Of a stretch of DNA of 64,000 nucleotides, positions 54,087 to 61,296 are shown piece by piece (position 1 is the stretch's first letter; each line of letters opens with the position of its first letter). A program made the position numbers and the translations under genes. A model generated the notes under the pieces. That model ran no database searches. It had not been told where the DNA came from and saw only the letters and a list, made by a program, of their open reading frames with translations. Location of the stretch: positions 62,001 to 126,000 of IMG/VR virus record IMGVR_UViG_3300017917_001524; one strand, 5' to 3'. This DNA comes from a virus.

Positions 54087-54651
54087 AAAAATTAATATTA
54101 ATCGTCGGAAAACAAAAAAAACACAAATAATGATTTGTGACACTCATCGAAGATTTGATGATTTTATATCAAAAATAAAATATCGAAAAAATGGTAATTA
54201 TGAAGATATCCCACATTTTGTTATCACAAAATTGGGACATGTTTATCAACTTTTTGATTCCGATTACTATTCAAATACATTTGATGATGTAAAGACAAAT
54301 AAAAGACAAATAAAAATCGCAATTGAAAATCTCGGATGGTTAAGTAAAAACACCATTACGGGATTTTTATATAATTGGATTGGTGATCCATATCGTTCAG
54401 ACCCGCATGTGAGAAATTGGAGAAATAAGTTTTTTTGGGATAAATACAACGAAGAACAAATGAATTCATTGAAAAATTTGTGTAAATATCTTTGTGAAAA
54501 ACACAAGATACCATTTATGTTTGTTGGTGCTAATGGTTATTTTAAAAATTCACCCAATTTTAATGGGATCGTTTGTAAATCAAATTTCTCGGATATTTAT
54601 ATGGATATAAACCCGTCATTTAATTTTAAATTATTTCAAAAAAATGAGTAA
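54049..54651 (+). CDS. N-acetylmuramoyl-L-alanine amidase-like endolysin
   Basis: 200 residues from the ATG at 54049; longer in-frame starts have poor composition. The core reads MICDTHRRFDDFISKI, then YEDIPHFVITKLGHVYQLF with SNTF following, the order of Amidase_2/T7-lysozyme zinc amidases (first zinc His, HFVI strand, catalytic turn). The later zinc-site region is GIVCKSNFSDIYMDINPSF, with Cys where a His is more usual. Amidases cut the bond between MurNAc and the peptide. This one lacks a signal peptide and could be the endolysin. It overlaps the next gene by 8 bases. Confidence 0.6.
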   Translation: MLEILNVEDIDYKKININRRKTKKTQIMICDTHRRFDDFISKIKYRKNGNYEDIPHFVITKLGHVYQLFDSDYYSNTFDDVKTNKRQIKIAIENLGWLSKNTITGFLYNWIGDPYRSDPHVRNWRNKFFWDKYNEEQMNSLKNLCKYLCEKHKIPFMFVGANGYFKNSPNFNGIVCKSNFSDIYMDINPSFNFKLFQKNE

Positions 54652-55162
54652 AAATATCACATTTGGATATGATCAAACAAAAAGAATGTTGAATGTCTTG
54701 AGAACGTATCAAAATAAACATGAAAATAAACAATCGATTCGTGAACAAAACGAAACTAATCAGAATCCTGAAGCAACAAAAAACACTAAAAACGATATTA
54801 CCGTAATTAATGGTGTGGATGTTAACATCACGTCTACAGATGACATGGATTTAAACCTTTCTGAAGAACAAAAGGTAGAGATATCTAAAATAATCGATAA
54901 TTTTAAACAACAAGTTTCTAATTTGGTTGAATTTGAACCAGGTTTAACCATATCAACAGAACAAATTAGATTAGACGGGAAAATAACTGATTTAGATTTT
55001 AATTTTACATTGGTTGCGGGTAAGGACACTGGGTTATATGTGACATGTGGTATGACGGAGATTAATGATGAATTGATAGAAACGTTTACGAAATTCAATA
55101 GTTTCTATCAATCATATGTTGATGCAATGAATAATATTATAACCGATCGAAAAAATAATTAA
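54644..55162 (+). CDS. Conserved-looking protein, function unknown (172 aa)
   Basis: 172 residues. N-terminal MSKNITFGYDQTKRMLNVLR, then a polar Asn/Glu linker, and a C-terminal domain with LDFNFTLVAGKDTGLYVTCG followed by a helical IETFTKFNSFYQSYVDAMNN. The MLNVLR start resembles small virion-associated proteins of T4-like phages with an 'RMLETMR'-type N-terminus. Structural or scaffold function is possible but unproven. It overlaps the amidase gene by 8 bases and is followed 2 bases later by the next gene. Confidence 0.65.
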   Translation: MSKNITFGYDQTKRMLNVLRTYQNKHENKQSIREQNETNQNPEATKNTKNDITVINGVDVNITSTDDMDLNLSEEQKVEISKIIDNFKQQVSNLVEFEPGLTISTEQIRLDGKITDLDFNFTLVAGKDTGLYVTCGMTEINDELIETFTKFNSFYQSYVDAMNNIITDRKNN

Positions 55163-55164
55163 CA

Positions 55165-55404
55165 ATGTCATTAACCACACAAGATAAGAAAGAAATTGAA
55201 AAAATCGTACAGAAAGAAATGAAATCTTTCTTAGATACTACACAAGCACATAATATTGTCATAAAAGTCATCCAAAAAGAGTTAGGGACAAAAAAAATTG
55301 ACGATAAAATTGTGGATCTTTCGACAAAAGTAGTTGTTGAATTGTTTAAAACATTATGGCAAAGAAAGTCATTTTGGGAATCTTCATTAAAATCAGTTAA
55401 GTAA
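55165..55404 (+). CDS. Small helical protein, function unknown
   Basis: 79 residues, nearly all helical, with amphipathic pattern KKEIEKIVQKEMKSFLDTTQ and IVDLSTKVVVELFKTLWQRK. Similar short helical proteins occur beside structural genes in T4-like phages. The stop overlaps the next ATG by one base (TAATG). Confidence 0.65.
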   Translation: MSLTTQDKKEIEKIVQKEMKSFLDTTQAHNIVIKVIQKELGTKKIDDKIVDLSTKVVVELFKTLWQRKSFWESSLKSVK

Positions 55405-56105
55405 TGGAAAAAGTTAAAGGTGGTTTATCAGACAATAAAACATTATCACAGATCGCTAAAAAACATTCGTGTGATGTTTCCGAATTGAAGAAACAATTGA
55501 TGGTTGGTGTTAAGGTCGAAAAAGAACACACTAATAACGATAAAGTAGCAAGGGAAATTGCGTTGGATCATTTGTTTGAAGACCCAAAATATTATCAAAA
55601 ATTAAAAAAAATCGAAAAAACTGAACCAAAGGAACAGACCATGGCCAGTTCATCGGGTTCGTTTGAATCACCTGCTTTTGGGAGTGTTGTTAAACGAAAA
55701 ATCAATAAGATCCATAATATGAATGAAAATGTTGGGGAATTTAAAGAAGCTACCGACGCATCATCGTCAGGTGCTTATGATGTTCCATTATTTGGATCAA
55801 CACCTAAAGGTCGTAAAAATCCATTAAAAATTGATGGGGTTAAAAGTATTAAAAAAAGTCGTGCGGTTAAAGATAAAAATTTCCCAAAGTGGGGTGGACC
55901 TGGTGGTGTTTTCATTAAAATAAAAGATAAATGTAAAAAATTTCCATATTGTAATCAAGGTGACATAAATGCAATTGAACAACTTCGTGAAGCGATAGTT
56001 TCTGTCTCTAAGGAACGTAATATACCAACTAAAGAAATCGAAAAACTTGTGTTAAACGAAATTAAAGAAATATTTATAAAATATGAAAACAATCGAACTA
56101 AATAA
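55404..56105 (+). CDS. DUF5661-like protein with Gly/Pro-rich C-terminal module
   Basis: 233 residues in two modules. Residues 1-70 match the DUF5661 pattern: KVKGGLSDNKTLSQIAKKHS, then LMVGVKVEKEHTNNDKVARE and IALDHLFEDPKYYQKL. Residues 75-195 hold a repeated 'ASSSG.{3}P.FGS' unit (ASSSGSFESPAFGS and ASSSGAYDVPLFGS), then KDKNFPKWGGPGGVF and KCKKFPYCNQGDINAIE, a module common in large phages. Both are uncharacterised. The last 23 bases overlap the next gene. Confidence 0.7.
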   Translation: MEKVKGGLSDNKTLSQIAKKHSCDVSELKKQLMVGVKVEKEHTNNDKVAREIALDHLFEDPKYYQKLKKIEKTEPKEQTMASSSGSFESPAFGSVVKRKINKIHNMNENVGEFKEATDASSSGAYDVPLFGSTPKGRKNPLKIDGVKSIKKSRAVKDKNFPKWGGPGGVFIKIKDKCKKFPYCNQGDINAIEQLREAIVSVSKERNIPTKEIEKLVLNEIKEIFIKYENNRTK

Positions 56106-57225
56106 CATGATACACGATATCTTAACAAAACAAGCGAAAAAAACCATTATGGAATCAGTTGGTAATAAAATAGAAGTGTACCATATTAAATCTGATAACG
56201 TACCTATTGATACATTTGATACACAAGAGGATGCATATTCACATTTAAACATATATAAAAAAAATCATCCGGGTAAACAATTTATTATTGAAAAAGGAAT
56301 ATACGATTCTGAAAGTGACATGTTAGACAAATTGGATCAAATGGGTGAAAAATTAGACGAAAATAACAACGAAGATATGAATAAACCATTAAAAGTAAAA
56401 AGTCTTGCTGAGGCAATTTTACATGCAAAAGAAAACAATAAAAAGAAAATAAAGATTGGTGACGAAAGTATCGATGTGAACGAATATTGGGATAAATTAC
56501 AAGAAGAAGAAGGTGAGTGTGATGAATGTAAAAAAATGAAATCAGAATTACCTGAAGGGTTTGATGAGTATGTTAAAAAAATGGGGAATGATATGAAGAC
56601 AATTGAAAAAGATAGAATTGTTGACACACCTGATGTTACACCAAAGAAAAAACTGAAACTTAAAGAATCTGAATTTATTGGTATGATCACTAAAATTGTT
56701 ACTGAAGCAATGAAAGATCAACCTGGGACTGCTAGAATACCTGGTTTAACAATTACCAAAAAATCACAAGAAACCAGTAAAAAAGACTCTGACTCACATA
56801 TGAATGACGTATCTAAAAAAATGAAAGATTACTTATCATTTGATGGTAATGATAATCAGGAATTTCCAAACCAAAACGGTGGTGATAAAATGGCGGTAAA
56901 CAATACGGATGAACAAGATGACACCGTTGAAGATAATAGAGGTCGTGCAATGGTGGATTTAGAATATGATTTTGAACCATCAGAAACATTCAAAAAAAGA
57001 TTGAAAGATTCTTTATATGGGTCAACAAAAATGGGTAATTCACATGATGCCGCAAATGTTATTCCATCAAAATTAGGGGAAAAGATTGTAAAGGATAGTG
57101 AAAGATCTAAGAAATTAAAAAAAGAAGAACCACTATATCATAAAGAACCTGCACCGATCACAAACGTAAACGAAGAGGTGGAGAAAATGAAAAAACTTTA
57201 CAAATATAACGGTGTAACACAGTAA
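56083..57225 (+). CDS. Acidic modular protein, candidate head scaffold or virion component
   Basis: 380 residues, highly charged, with two copies of a short amphipathic helix followed by a nuclease-free linker: ELNNMIHDILTKQAKKTIME at the N-terminus and LKESEFIGMITKIVTEAMKD at about 205. Such 'ESE.I..I..IV.E' helices recur in phage scaffold/prohead-core-like proteins, often as protease-adjacent segments. The middle has CDECKKMKSELPEGFDEYVK; the C-terminal 100 residues are disordered-looking. Scaffold function and cleavage by the ClpP-type protease are speculation. There is no recognised family. Confidence 0.6.
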   Translation: MKTIELNNMIHDILTKQAKKTIMESVGNKIEVYHIKSDNVPIDTFDTQEDAYSHLNIYKKNHPGKQFIIEKGIYDSESDMLDKLDQMGEKLDENNNEDMNKPLKVKSLAEAILHAKENNKKKIKIGDESIDVNEYWDKLQEEEGECDECKKMKSELPEGFDEYVKKMGNDMKTIEKDRIVDTPDVTPKKKLKLKESEFIGMITKIVTEAMKDQPGTARIPGLTITKKSQETSKKDSDSHMNDVSKKMKDYLSFDGNDNQEFPNQNGGDKMAVNNTDEQDDTVEDNRGRAMVDLEYDFEPSETFKKRLKDSLYGSTKMGNSHDAANVIPSKLGEKIVKDSERSKKLKKEEPLYHKEPAPITNVNEEVEKMKKLYKYNGVTQ

Positions 57226-57246
57226 GACTTTTTTTTCTATCTAATT

Positions 57247-57270
57247 ATGTTTATATTATAGTATAAACAT
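57247..57270. repeat. Perfect 9-bp inverted repeat immediately before a start codon
   Basis: ATGTTTATA (57247-57255) and TATAAACAT (57262-57270) around TTATAG, ending one base before the ATG at 57272. It may be an operator or a hairpin that hides the start. Confidence 0.65.
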
Positions 57271-57271
57271 A

Positions 57272-57709
57272 ATGGAAAAAGAATTTACATCCGAAAATTA
57301 TAAACACCAATTAGATGTTTGGCTTAGAACTTATGGTATAAGTCGTGAAAAATTAAATCTTTTTCACGACTTTCTTATTTCACTATATGACCTAATCGAT
57401 TCAACATATATGGGTGCAGAATATATGTATAATGAAACTGATCAAAGGGCACATTTCAATTGGTGTTGGGACAAACAAGTTGAACAATTATCAAAAGAAC
57501 GAATATTTTTTAAGTCACGAGGTGATTGTTATGATTATTTTTGGATATTTTTTTTGGATACGTATTATATTAATCAAATTAAAAACAAAGCAATTAACAT
57601 ATCACAATATTTTAATCGATTGTTTGATTTAACAATATTTAAAACACGATCCGAATTAGATTTAATAAATCATGTGTATTTTATTTTAGACCAAAACTTG
57701 AAAAAGTGA
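57272..57709 (+). CDS. Conserved-looking protein, function unknown (145 aa)
   Basis: 145 residues rich in aromatic residues. HQLDVWLRTYGISREKLNLF, then FHDFLISLYDLIDSTYMGAE and HFNWCWDKQVEQLSKERIFF form a helical protein with a His-Phe-Asn-Trp-Cys core. Similar proteins occur in T4-like phages next to unknown early genes, but no function is known. A perfect inverted repeat covers the leader, so its expression may be regulated. Confidence 0.65.
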   Translation: MEKEFTSENYKHQLDVWLRTYGISREKLNLFHDFLISLYDLIDSTYMGAEYMYNETDQRAHFNWCWDKQVEQLSKERIFFKSRGDCYDYFWIFFLDTYYINQIKNKAINISQYFNRLFDLTIFKTRSELDLINHVYFILDQNLKK

Positions 57710-57746
57710 AAAAAATTTGGTATTTTGATATTAAAAACTGAAGTTT

Positions 57747-57929
57747 ATGGAAACTTTAAATAAAATAAAAGAGTTGGTTGAAAAAATATCGATTGACACA
57801 TATAAAGTTTACGAAAAGGGAAATCGAAGTGCATCGATTAGAGCTCGTAGAAATGCACAAGATTTGAAAGATATAATAAAAGGATTTCGAAAAGAAATTT
57901 TAACTGAAATTAAAAGACATGGTAAGTAA
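57747..57929 (+). CDS. Histone H1-like (Hc1-type) DNA-binding protein
   Basis: 60 residues. KIKELVEKISIDTYKVYEKG, then NRSASIRARRNAQDLKDIIK and GFRKEILTEIKRHGK match the Bacteroidota/Chlamydia Hc1-like pattern (KGN.AA..RARK...E...LL.EFRK.S). The basic helix-turn-helix-like hairpin binds DNA non-specifically. A phage copy could condense host or phage DNA or mimic host nucleoid protein. The usual Lys/Ala-rich tail of bacterial Hc1 is missing. It overlaps the next gene by 11 bases. Confidence 0.75.
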   Translation: METLNKIKELVEKISIDTYKVYEKGNRSASIRARRNAQDLKDIIKGFRKEILTEIKRHGK

Positions 57930-58113
57930 TATTTGTTTATTTTTTATGGTTTTAAGTGTTGTTTATCTTTTTTCTTTTTGTGTAAACATTATCATAAAAA
58001 TATTAGCCAGTAAAGAGGACATTAAACCAATTAAATTATTTTGGTGGGAAAAATTATTGTTGATTCTTTCCATATCATATCAAATAACATACGAAATTAT
58101 TAGATTATCATGA
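57919..58113 (+). CDS. Small membrane protein, function unknown
   Basis: 64 residues. An N-terminal hydrophobic helix (ICLFFMVLSVVYLFSFCVNI) and a second near the C-terminus (WWEKLLLILSISYQITYEII), with a short charged loop between. It overlaps the histone-like gene by 11 bases and the next gene by 4 (ATGA). A phage-host membrane role is possible. Confidence 0.6.
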   Translation: MVSNICLFFMVLSVVYLFSFCVNIIIKILASKEDIKPIKLFWWEKLLLILSISYQITYEIIRLS

Positions 58114-58535
58114 GTATATATAATACATTTAACGATTTTAGACCGTATTTTTTTTCATTAAGAGAAGTTAATGAAAAAGTGTGTTTGGACGTTAAAATCC
58201 CGTCAAATTGGGTGTACGATTCGGTTTTATTAGACTACCCAACAATCACATATAAAATTCAAGATTCCAAAAATAAAACAGATCTGGTTACTTTTTTCGG
58301 TAATTGTGATGAAACGGATTATTTTAATGTTTTTGAATGTGTTAAACTCATAATTAAAACCAACAAAGAAATTGAAGAAAAAGAAAGATTATTTCATGAA
58401 AAGGTTAATGAATTAAAAAAATTATTTGAGTTAGAAACTTTGGATAAGTTAAAAGAAATTAAATTAATCGATAATTATGGACACGAAACTGAAACAGGGT
58501 CTGGAGTGGTTGGAGAAGGAGATGAAGAAGGATGA
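58110..58535 (+). CDS. Unknown protein with C-terminal coiled coil (141 aa)
   Basis: 141 residues, N-terminal beta-rich half (YNTFNDFRPYFFSLREVNEK) and a C-terminal coiled coil (EIEEKERLFHEKVNELKKLF). It overlaps the membrane-protein stop by 4 bases and the next gene by 59. The last 20 residues (HETETGSGVVGEGDEEG) are Gly/Glu-rich, where the overlapping frame also codes. No family is recognised. Confidence 0.6.
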   Translation: MSIYNTFNDFRPYFFSLREVNEKVCLDVKIPSNWVYDSVLLDYPTITYKIQDSKNKTDLVTFFGNCDETDYFNVFECVKLIIKTNKEIEEKERLFHEKVNELKKLFELETLDKLKEIKLIDNYGHETETGSGVVGEGDEEG

Positions 58536-58680
58536 TGCTGAAATTATTGTTCACAAACAGAAATTGATTGACGAAATATTAAAAATAGATAAATCAAAAA
58601 TGTTTGAACCACCTAAACCAAAAAAGAAATTAACCTTCTTTCAACGACTATTAATATTTATTGGGTATGGAAAAAAATAA
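58477..58680 (+). CDS. Small protein with hydrophobic C-terminus
   Basis: 67 residues, starting inside the previous gene. A helical charged N-terminus (KLKQGLEWLEKEMKKDDAEI) and a C-terminal PKPKKKLTFFQRLLIFIGYG that looks membrane-associated. It overlaps the following gene by 14 bases. The 59-base overlap with the upstream gene is unusual for this phage, but the frame reads well across it. Confidence 0.5.
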   Translation: MDTKLKQGLEWLEKEMKKDDAEIIVHKQKLIDEILKIDKSKMFEPPKPKKKLTFFQRLLIFIGYGKK

Positions 58681-58900
58681 GGAATTATTAACTAAGATTG
58701 CAATTATTTCCGACAATATTGAAAAGTTACCATTAACACCTAAATCTGTAACCGTTACCCTAAATTTAAGTGAAACCGAATATGATAAAGTATTTCAAAC
58801 AATACAATCATCATATAATAATAAATTAGTAAAACCTAAAAATTCATTTAATATCACTATTGGTGGTGTTGATTTTGTGATTAATATGAGTAATGTCTAA
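58667..58900 (+). CDS. Small protein, function unknown
   Basis: 77 residues from the ATG at 58667; a TTG six bases earlier is less likely. KNKELLTKIAIISDNIEKLP, then a beta segment VTVTLNLSETEYDKVFQTIQ and SFNITIGGVDFVINMSN. Its last 20 bases overlap the end of the leftward 212-residue gene, so transcription converges here. Confidence 0.6.
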   Translation: MEKNKELLTKIAIISDNIEKLPLTPKSVTVTLNLSETEYDKVFQTIQSSYNNKLVKPKNSFNITIGGVDFVINMSNV

Positions 58901-59519
58901 ATAATTCGGTTCGTTTATATCCTTTACTTTCAAGTAAATTATAAAGGTTTTTTCTTTGTTGTGTCGATATATCCTTCACATAAATGAAATTACCTTTTTT
59001 CTTTTTTAATAGATCTTCTTTTAGAATTTCAATAAGTCTATTTGCATCATTAATATTTTTATTCCCGTACAAATCTATTTGATCATCCACTTGAACAAAT
59101 AGTTTATTATTTAAAGTAAAAATTTGTGCGATTTCAGATATTGTTAATACTTTTTCAAGTAACTCGTGATATCTGATTCTTTTTTTAATTTGATAATCAT
59201 ACACTAACTCTTCTTCCCAATATGGGATAATTTCTTTAATCCTGAATTTATTATCTTCGATTTTTGCTTCAACGTTTCTACCTAAACTATCTTTTACGTA
59301 TGTTTTAGTTGCCCATCTATTGTTGGGAAATATTAAAGCTAACTCATAAAATAATTCTTGTTTTCTTTTGTATCCTTGTACCTTTAAAAATCTTGGTGGT
59401 TTTTGTGTTTTATATTCTCTCCAATATTCATAAACCGTTGTTCTTTTTTGACAACGGTACAATGTTTTTACTCTTTTTTTATTACAAAAAAGGACTATAA
59501 AGTATTTACCATTTTTCAT
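58881..59519 (-). CDS. Leftward protein of unknown function (212 aa)
   Basis: 212 residues. After a basic start (MKNGKYFIVLFCNKKRVKTL), YRCQKRTTVYEYWREYKTQK and FYELALIFPNNRWATKTYVK make a mixed alpha/beta domain, followed by KRIRYHELLEKVLTISEIAQ and LLKKKKGNFIYVKDISTQQR. No catalytic motif is obvious. It starts inside the stop of a 50-residue upstream gene (ATGA), so both form one leftward unit. Reverse orientation within a rightward genome suggests an early or acquired module. Confidence 0.7.
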   Translation of the reverse strand: MKNGKYFIVLFCNKKRVKTLYRCQKRTTVYEYWREYKTQKPPRFLKVQGYKRKQELFYELALIFPNNRWATKTYVKDSLGRNVEAKIEDNKFRIKEIIPYWEEELVYDYQIKKRIRYHELLEKVLTISEIAQIFTLNNKLFVQVDDQIDLYGNKNINDANRLIEILKEDLLKKKKGNFIYVKDISTQQRKNLYNLLESKGYKRTELFRHYSY

Positions 59520-59668
59520 AGGAATTTACTAATAAGGGAATATATACCATATAACGAAAATAATGACCAAATAATAACAAACACTACAGTTGATCGACTA
59601 ATAAAGTCACCACTTTCATTCATTTTTTCATTAAAGGATTTTCTTTTTTTACAACTTTCACACGCCAT
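59516..59668 (-). CDS. Small zinc-knuckle plus membrane-helix protein
   Basis: 50 residues starting at the reverse ATG 59668-59666. It opens MACESCKKRKSF, a CxxC pair, and continues NEKMNESGDFISRSTVVF then the hydrophobic VFVIIWSLFSLYGIYSLISK, which looks like a single membrane helix. Its stop overlaps the start of the 212-residue gene (ATGA, 59519-59516), a strong sign of a real translated pair. A single CxxC is too little for a full zinc site unless it dimerises. Confidence 0.6.
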   Translation of the reverse strand: MACESCKKRKSFNEKMNESGDFISRSTVVFVIIWSLFSLYGIYSLISKFL

Positions 59669-59760
59669 ATATCAATATAATTATTATCTTAATAATATTC
59701 AATAGATTTTGTTTTTTCAAGATTTTTAAGTATTATTTTTTATTCAAACAATTATAAAAA

Positions 59761-60603
59761 ATGATAAGTTATATTGGTGGTAAGGCTCGTATTGGTAAGT
59801 GGATTGTACCTTTTATTCCAACAGACATTGAAACGTATGTAGAGGGGTTTTCGGGGATGTTTTGGGTGTTTTTTAATATGGATCTATCCAAGTATCCGAA
59901 TCTAAAAACAGTCGTTTATAACGACTTTAATGGTCTTAACGCAAACCTTATGAAATGTGCTAAAAACTATGATCGTTTATGGGACGAATTATTAAAATAC
60001 CCCTGCCAACAATTGGGGGTAGTTGACACACCTCCTGAGTATCAAGAATTATTTATTCAATGTCAAAAAGAAGTGTTTGACCCCAACTTTGTTATCGGAT
60101 CTGAACCAAATTACGATGCTGCAGCAAAATATGTTTATGTTTTGACACAAGTATTTTCAGGTTCAAAACCTGAAACATCAGCATATACCGATTATAAAGG
60201 GAAATATCGATGTAAAGTTTTGATTTTTATGGATAAATTAAAAAACAAAAAATATCAAGAACATTTCGACAAAATCACATTTATTGAAAATATGGATTTT
60301 CAAGATGTTGTTTTGAAATATGATTCATCAACAACATATTTTTATATGGATCCACCATATTGGAAAACCGAAAATTATTATTCAAATCATGACTTCGATA
60401 GTAAAGACCATGAAAGATTATCAAATGTAATCAAAAACATACAGGGTAAGTTTAGTTTATCTTATTATGATTTCCCACAATTAAATGAATGGTATCCAAA
60501 AGAACAATATAGATGGGAATCTAAAAATTTTAAGAAAGCCGCGGCGGCAAAGAAAAATGTATCACAAAATGAAGGAACTGAACTTTTAATTATGAATTAT
60601 TAG
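59761..60603 (+). CDS. dam: Dam-type (D12 class) DNA adenine N6-methyltransferase
   Basis: 280 residues. The SAM-binding motif is YIGGKARIGKWIVPFIP with a later ETYVEGFSGMFWVFFNM (F-x-G type), and the catalytic motif is YFYMDPPYW (Asp197-Pro-Pro-Tyr) followed by DHERLSNVIKN. It methylates adenine, most likely in GATC, and may protect phage DNA or affect packaging or gene control. It has an A-rich leader and is divergent from the leftward two-gene unit. A terminator follows 22 bases after its stop. Confidence 0.87.
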   Translation: MISYIGGKARIGKWIVPFIPTDIETYVEGFSGMFWVFFNMDLSKYPNLKTVVYNDFNGLNANLMKCAKNYDRLWDELLKYPCQQLGVVDTPPEYQELFIQCQKEVFDPNFVIGSEPNYDAAAKYVYVLTQVFSGSKPETSAYTDYKGKYRCKVLIFMDKLKNKKYQEHFDKITFIENMDFQDVVLKYDSSTTYFYMDPPYWKTENYYSNHDFDSKDHERLSNVIKNIQGKFSLSYYDFPQLNEWYPKEQYRWESKNFKKAAAAKKNVSQNEGTELLIMNY

Positions 60604-60625
60604 TGTTTTTTGGTTATTTGATATG

Positions 60626-60655
60626 AAAGGGAAGAGTAAAATCTTCCCTTTTTTT
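60626..60655 (+). terminator. Intrinsic terminator after dam
   Basis: A 10-bp perfect stem AAAGGGAAGA / TCTTCCCTTT (60626-60635 with 60642-60651), loop GTAAAA, then TTTT. It ends the dam unit before the tail-fibre block. Confidence 0.9.
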
Positions 60656-60686
60656 ATTTGAGTATGATGACATAATAAAAACATAC

Positions 60687-60694
60687 TATTTATT
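60687..60694 (+). promoter_or_regulatory. Putative late promoter, TATTTATT
   Basis: TATTTATT preceded by C, 16 bases before the ATG at 60711 and 1 base before an in-frame ATG at 60696. It starts the tail-fibre unit after the dam terminator. Confidence 0.55.
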
Positions 60695-60710
60695 AATGAA
60701 TATTTTTATT

Positions 60711-61286
60711 ATGTCAGGTGGTTTACAAAGAATAGATTGGACACAAATATTATCGGAATATGTTACAACTGGTTACACCGTTAATATCGGTAGTTGTAAC
60801 ACACCTGTTAATGCGGTATATAGTAAAACATTTTATTCAGGTTGTACACAATTAGATGATTTATTAATTAGTTCAGGATCATTTGATGATGGTGTTTTAA
60901 CATTATCGAGTGTTAGTGGTAACACAATTACTATTGATGGATTTGCAATCGAAACTGAACAGATTACTGGTGGTACGTTTAATGGTACTGAACTTATATT
61001 GATAACCAATTCAGGAACAACTATCACAATAACAGGATTCACACCAGTTCCATTCATGAAGAAAGTTACGGATGGAACAAATATAATTAGAATAAACGAA
61101 TCAATTTTTAATCCAGATAACTTACTAATTAATTCGGGTGATATATTTATAGTTGATACCAACGCTAGTTATTATGTACTCGGAGACATCATAAATAACG
61201 GTCAAATTGATGTTAGGGGGACACTAAAAATTGGTGGAAATTTAATAAATAATGGTTCCGTAATTGGATCAGGAATAATAGAATAA
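60711..61286 (+). CDS. Tail-fibre-type protein, beta-helix-like
   Basis: 191 residues from ATG 60711 (MSGGLQRIDWTQILSEYVTT); the in-frame ATG at 60696 is one base after the promoter octamer and less likely. It is composed of short strands with many turns of the ITGGTFNGTELILITNSGTT kind, and ends in a repeated IINNGQIDVRGTLKIGGNLI N-type right-handed beta-helix pattern. This composition is typical of receptor-binding fibres of Bacteroidota phages. The same ITGGTF motif opens domains in the last gene of the window. Confidence 0.65.
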   Translation: MSGGLQRIDWTQILSEYVTTGYTVNIGSCNTPVNAVYSKTFYSGCTQLDDLLISSGSFDDGVLTLSSVSGNTITIDGFAIETEQITGGTFNGTELILITNSGTTITITGFTPVPFMKKVTDGTNIIRINESIFNPDNLLINSGDIFIVDTNASYYVLGDIINNGQIDVRGTLKIGGNLINNGSVIGSGIIE

Positions 61287-61296
61287 ATAATAAACA

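Noticed and set aside
59403-59705. Rightward 100-codon open frame opposite the leftward island
   Set aside because: It is opposite two leftward genes linked by an ATGA overlap and has a Phe/Ile/Ser-rich composition typical of antisense frames.
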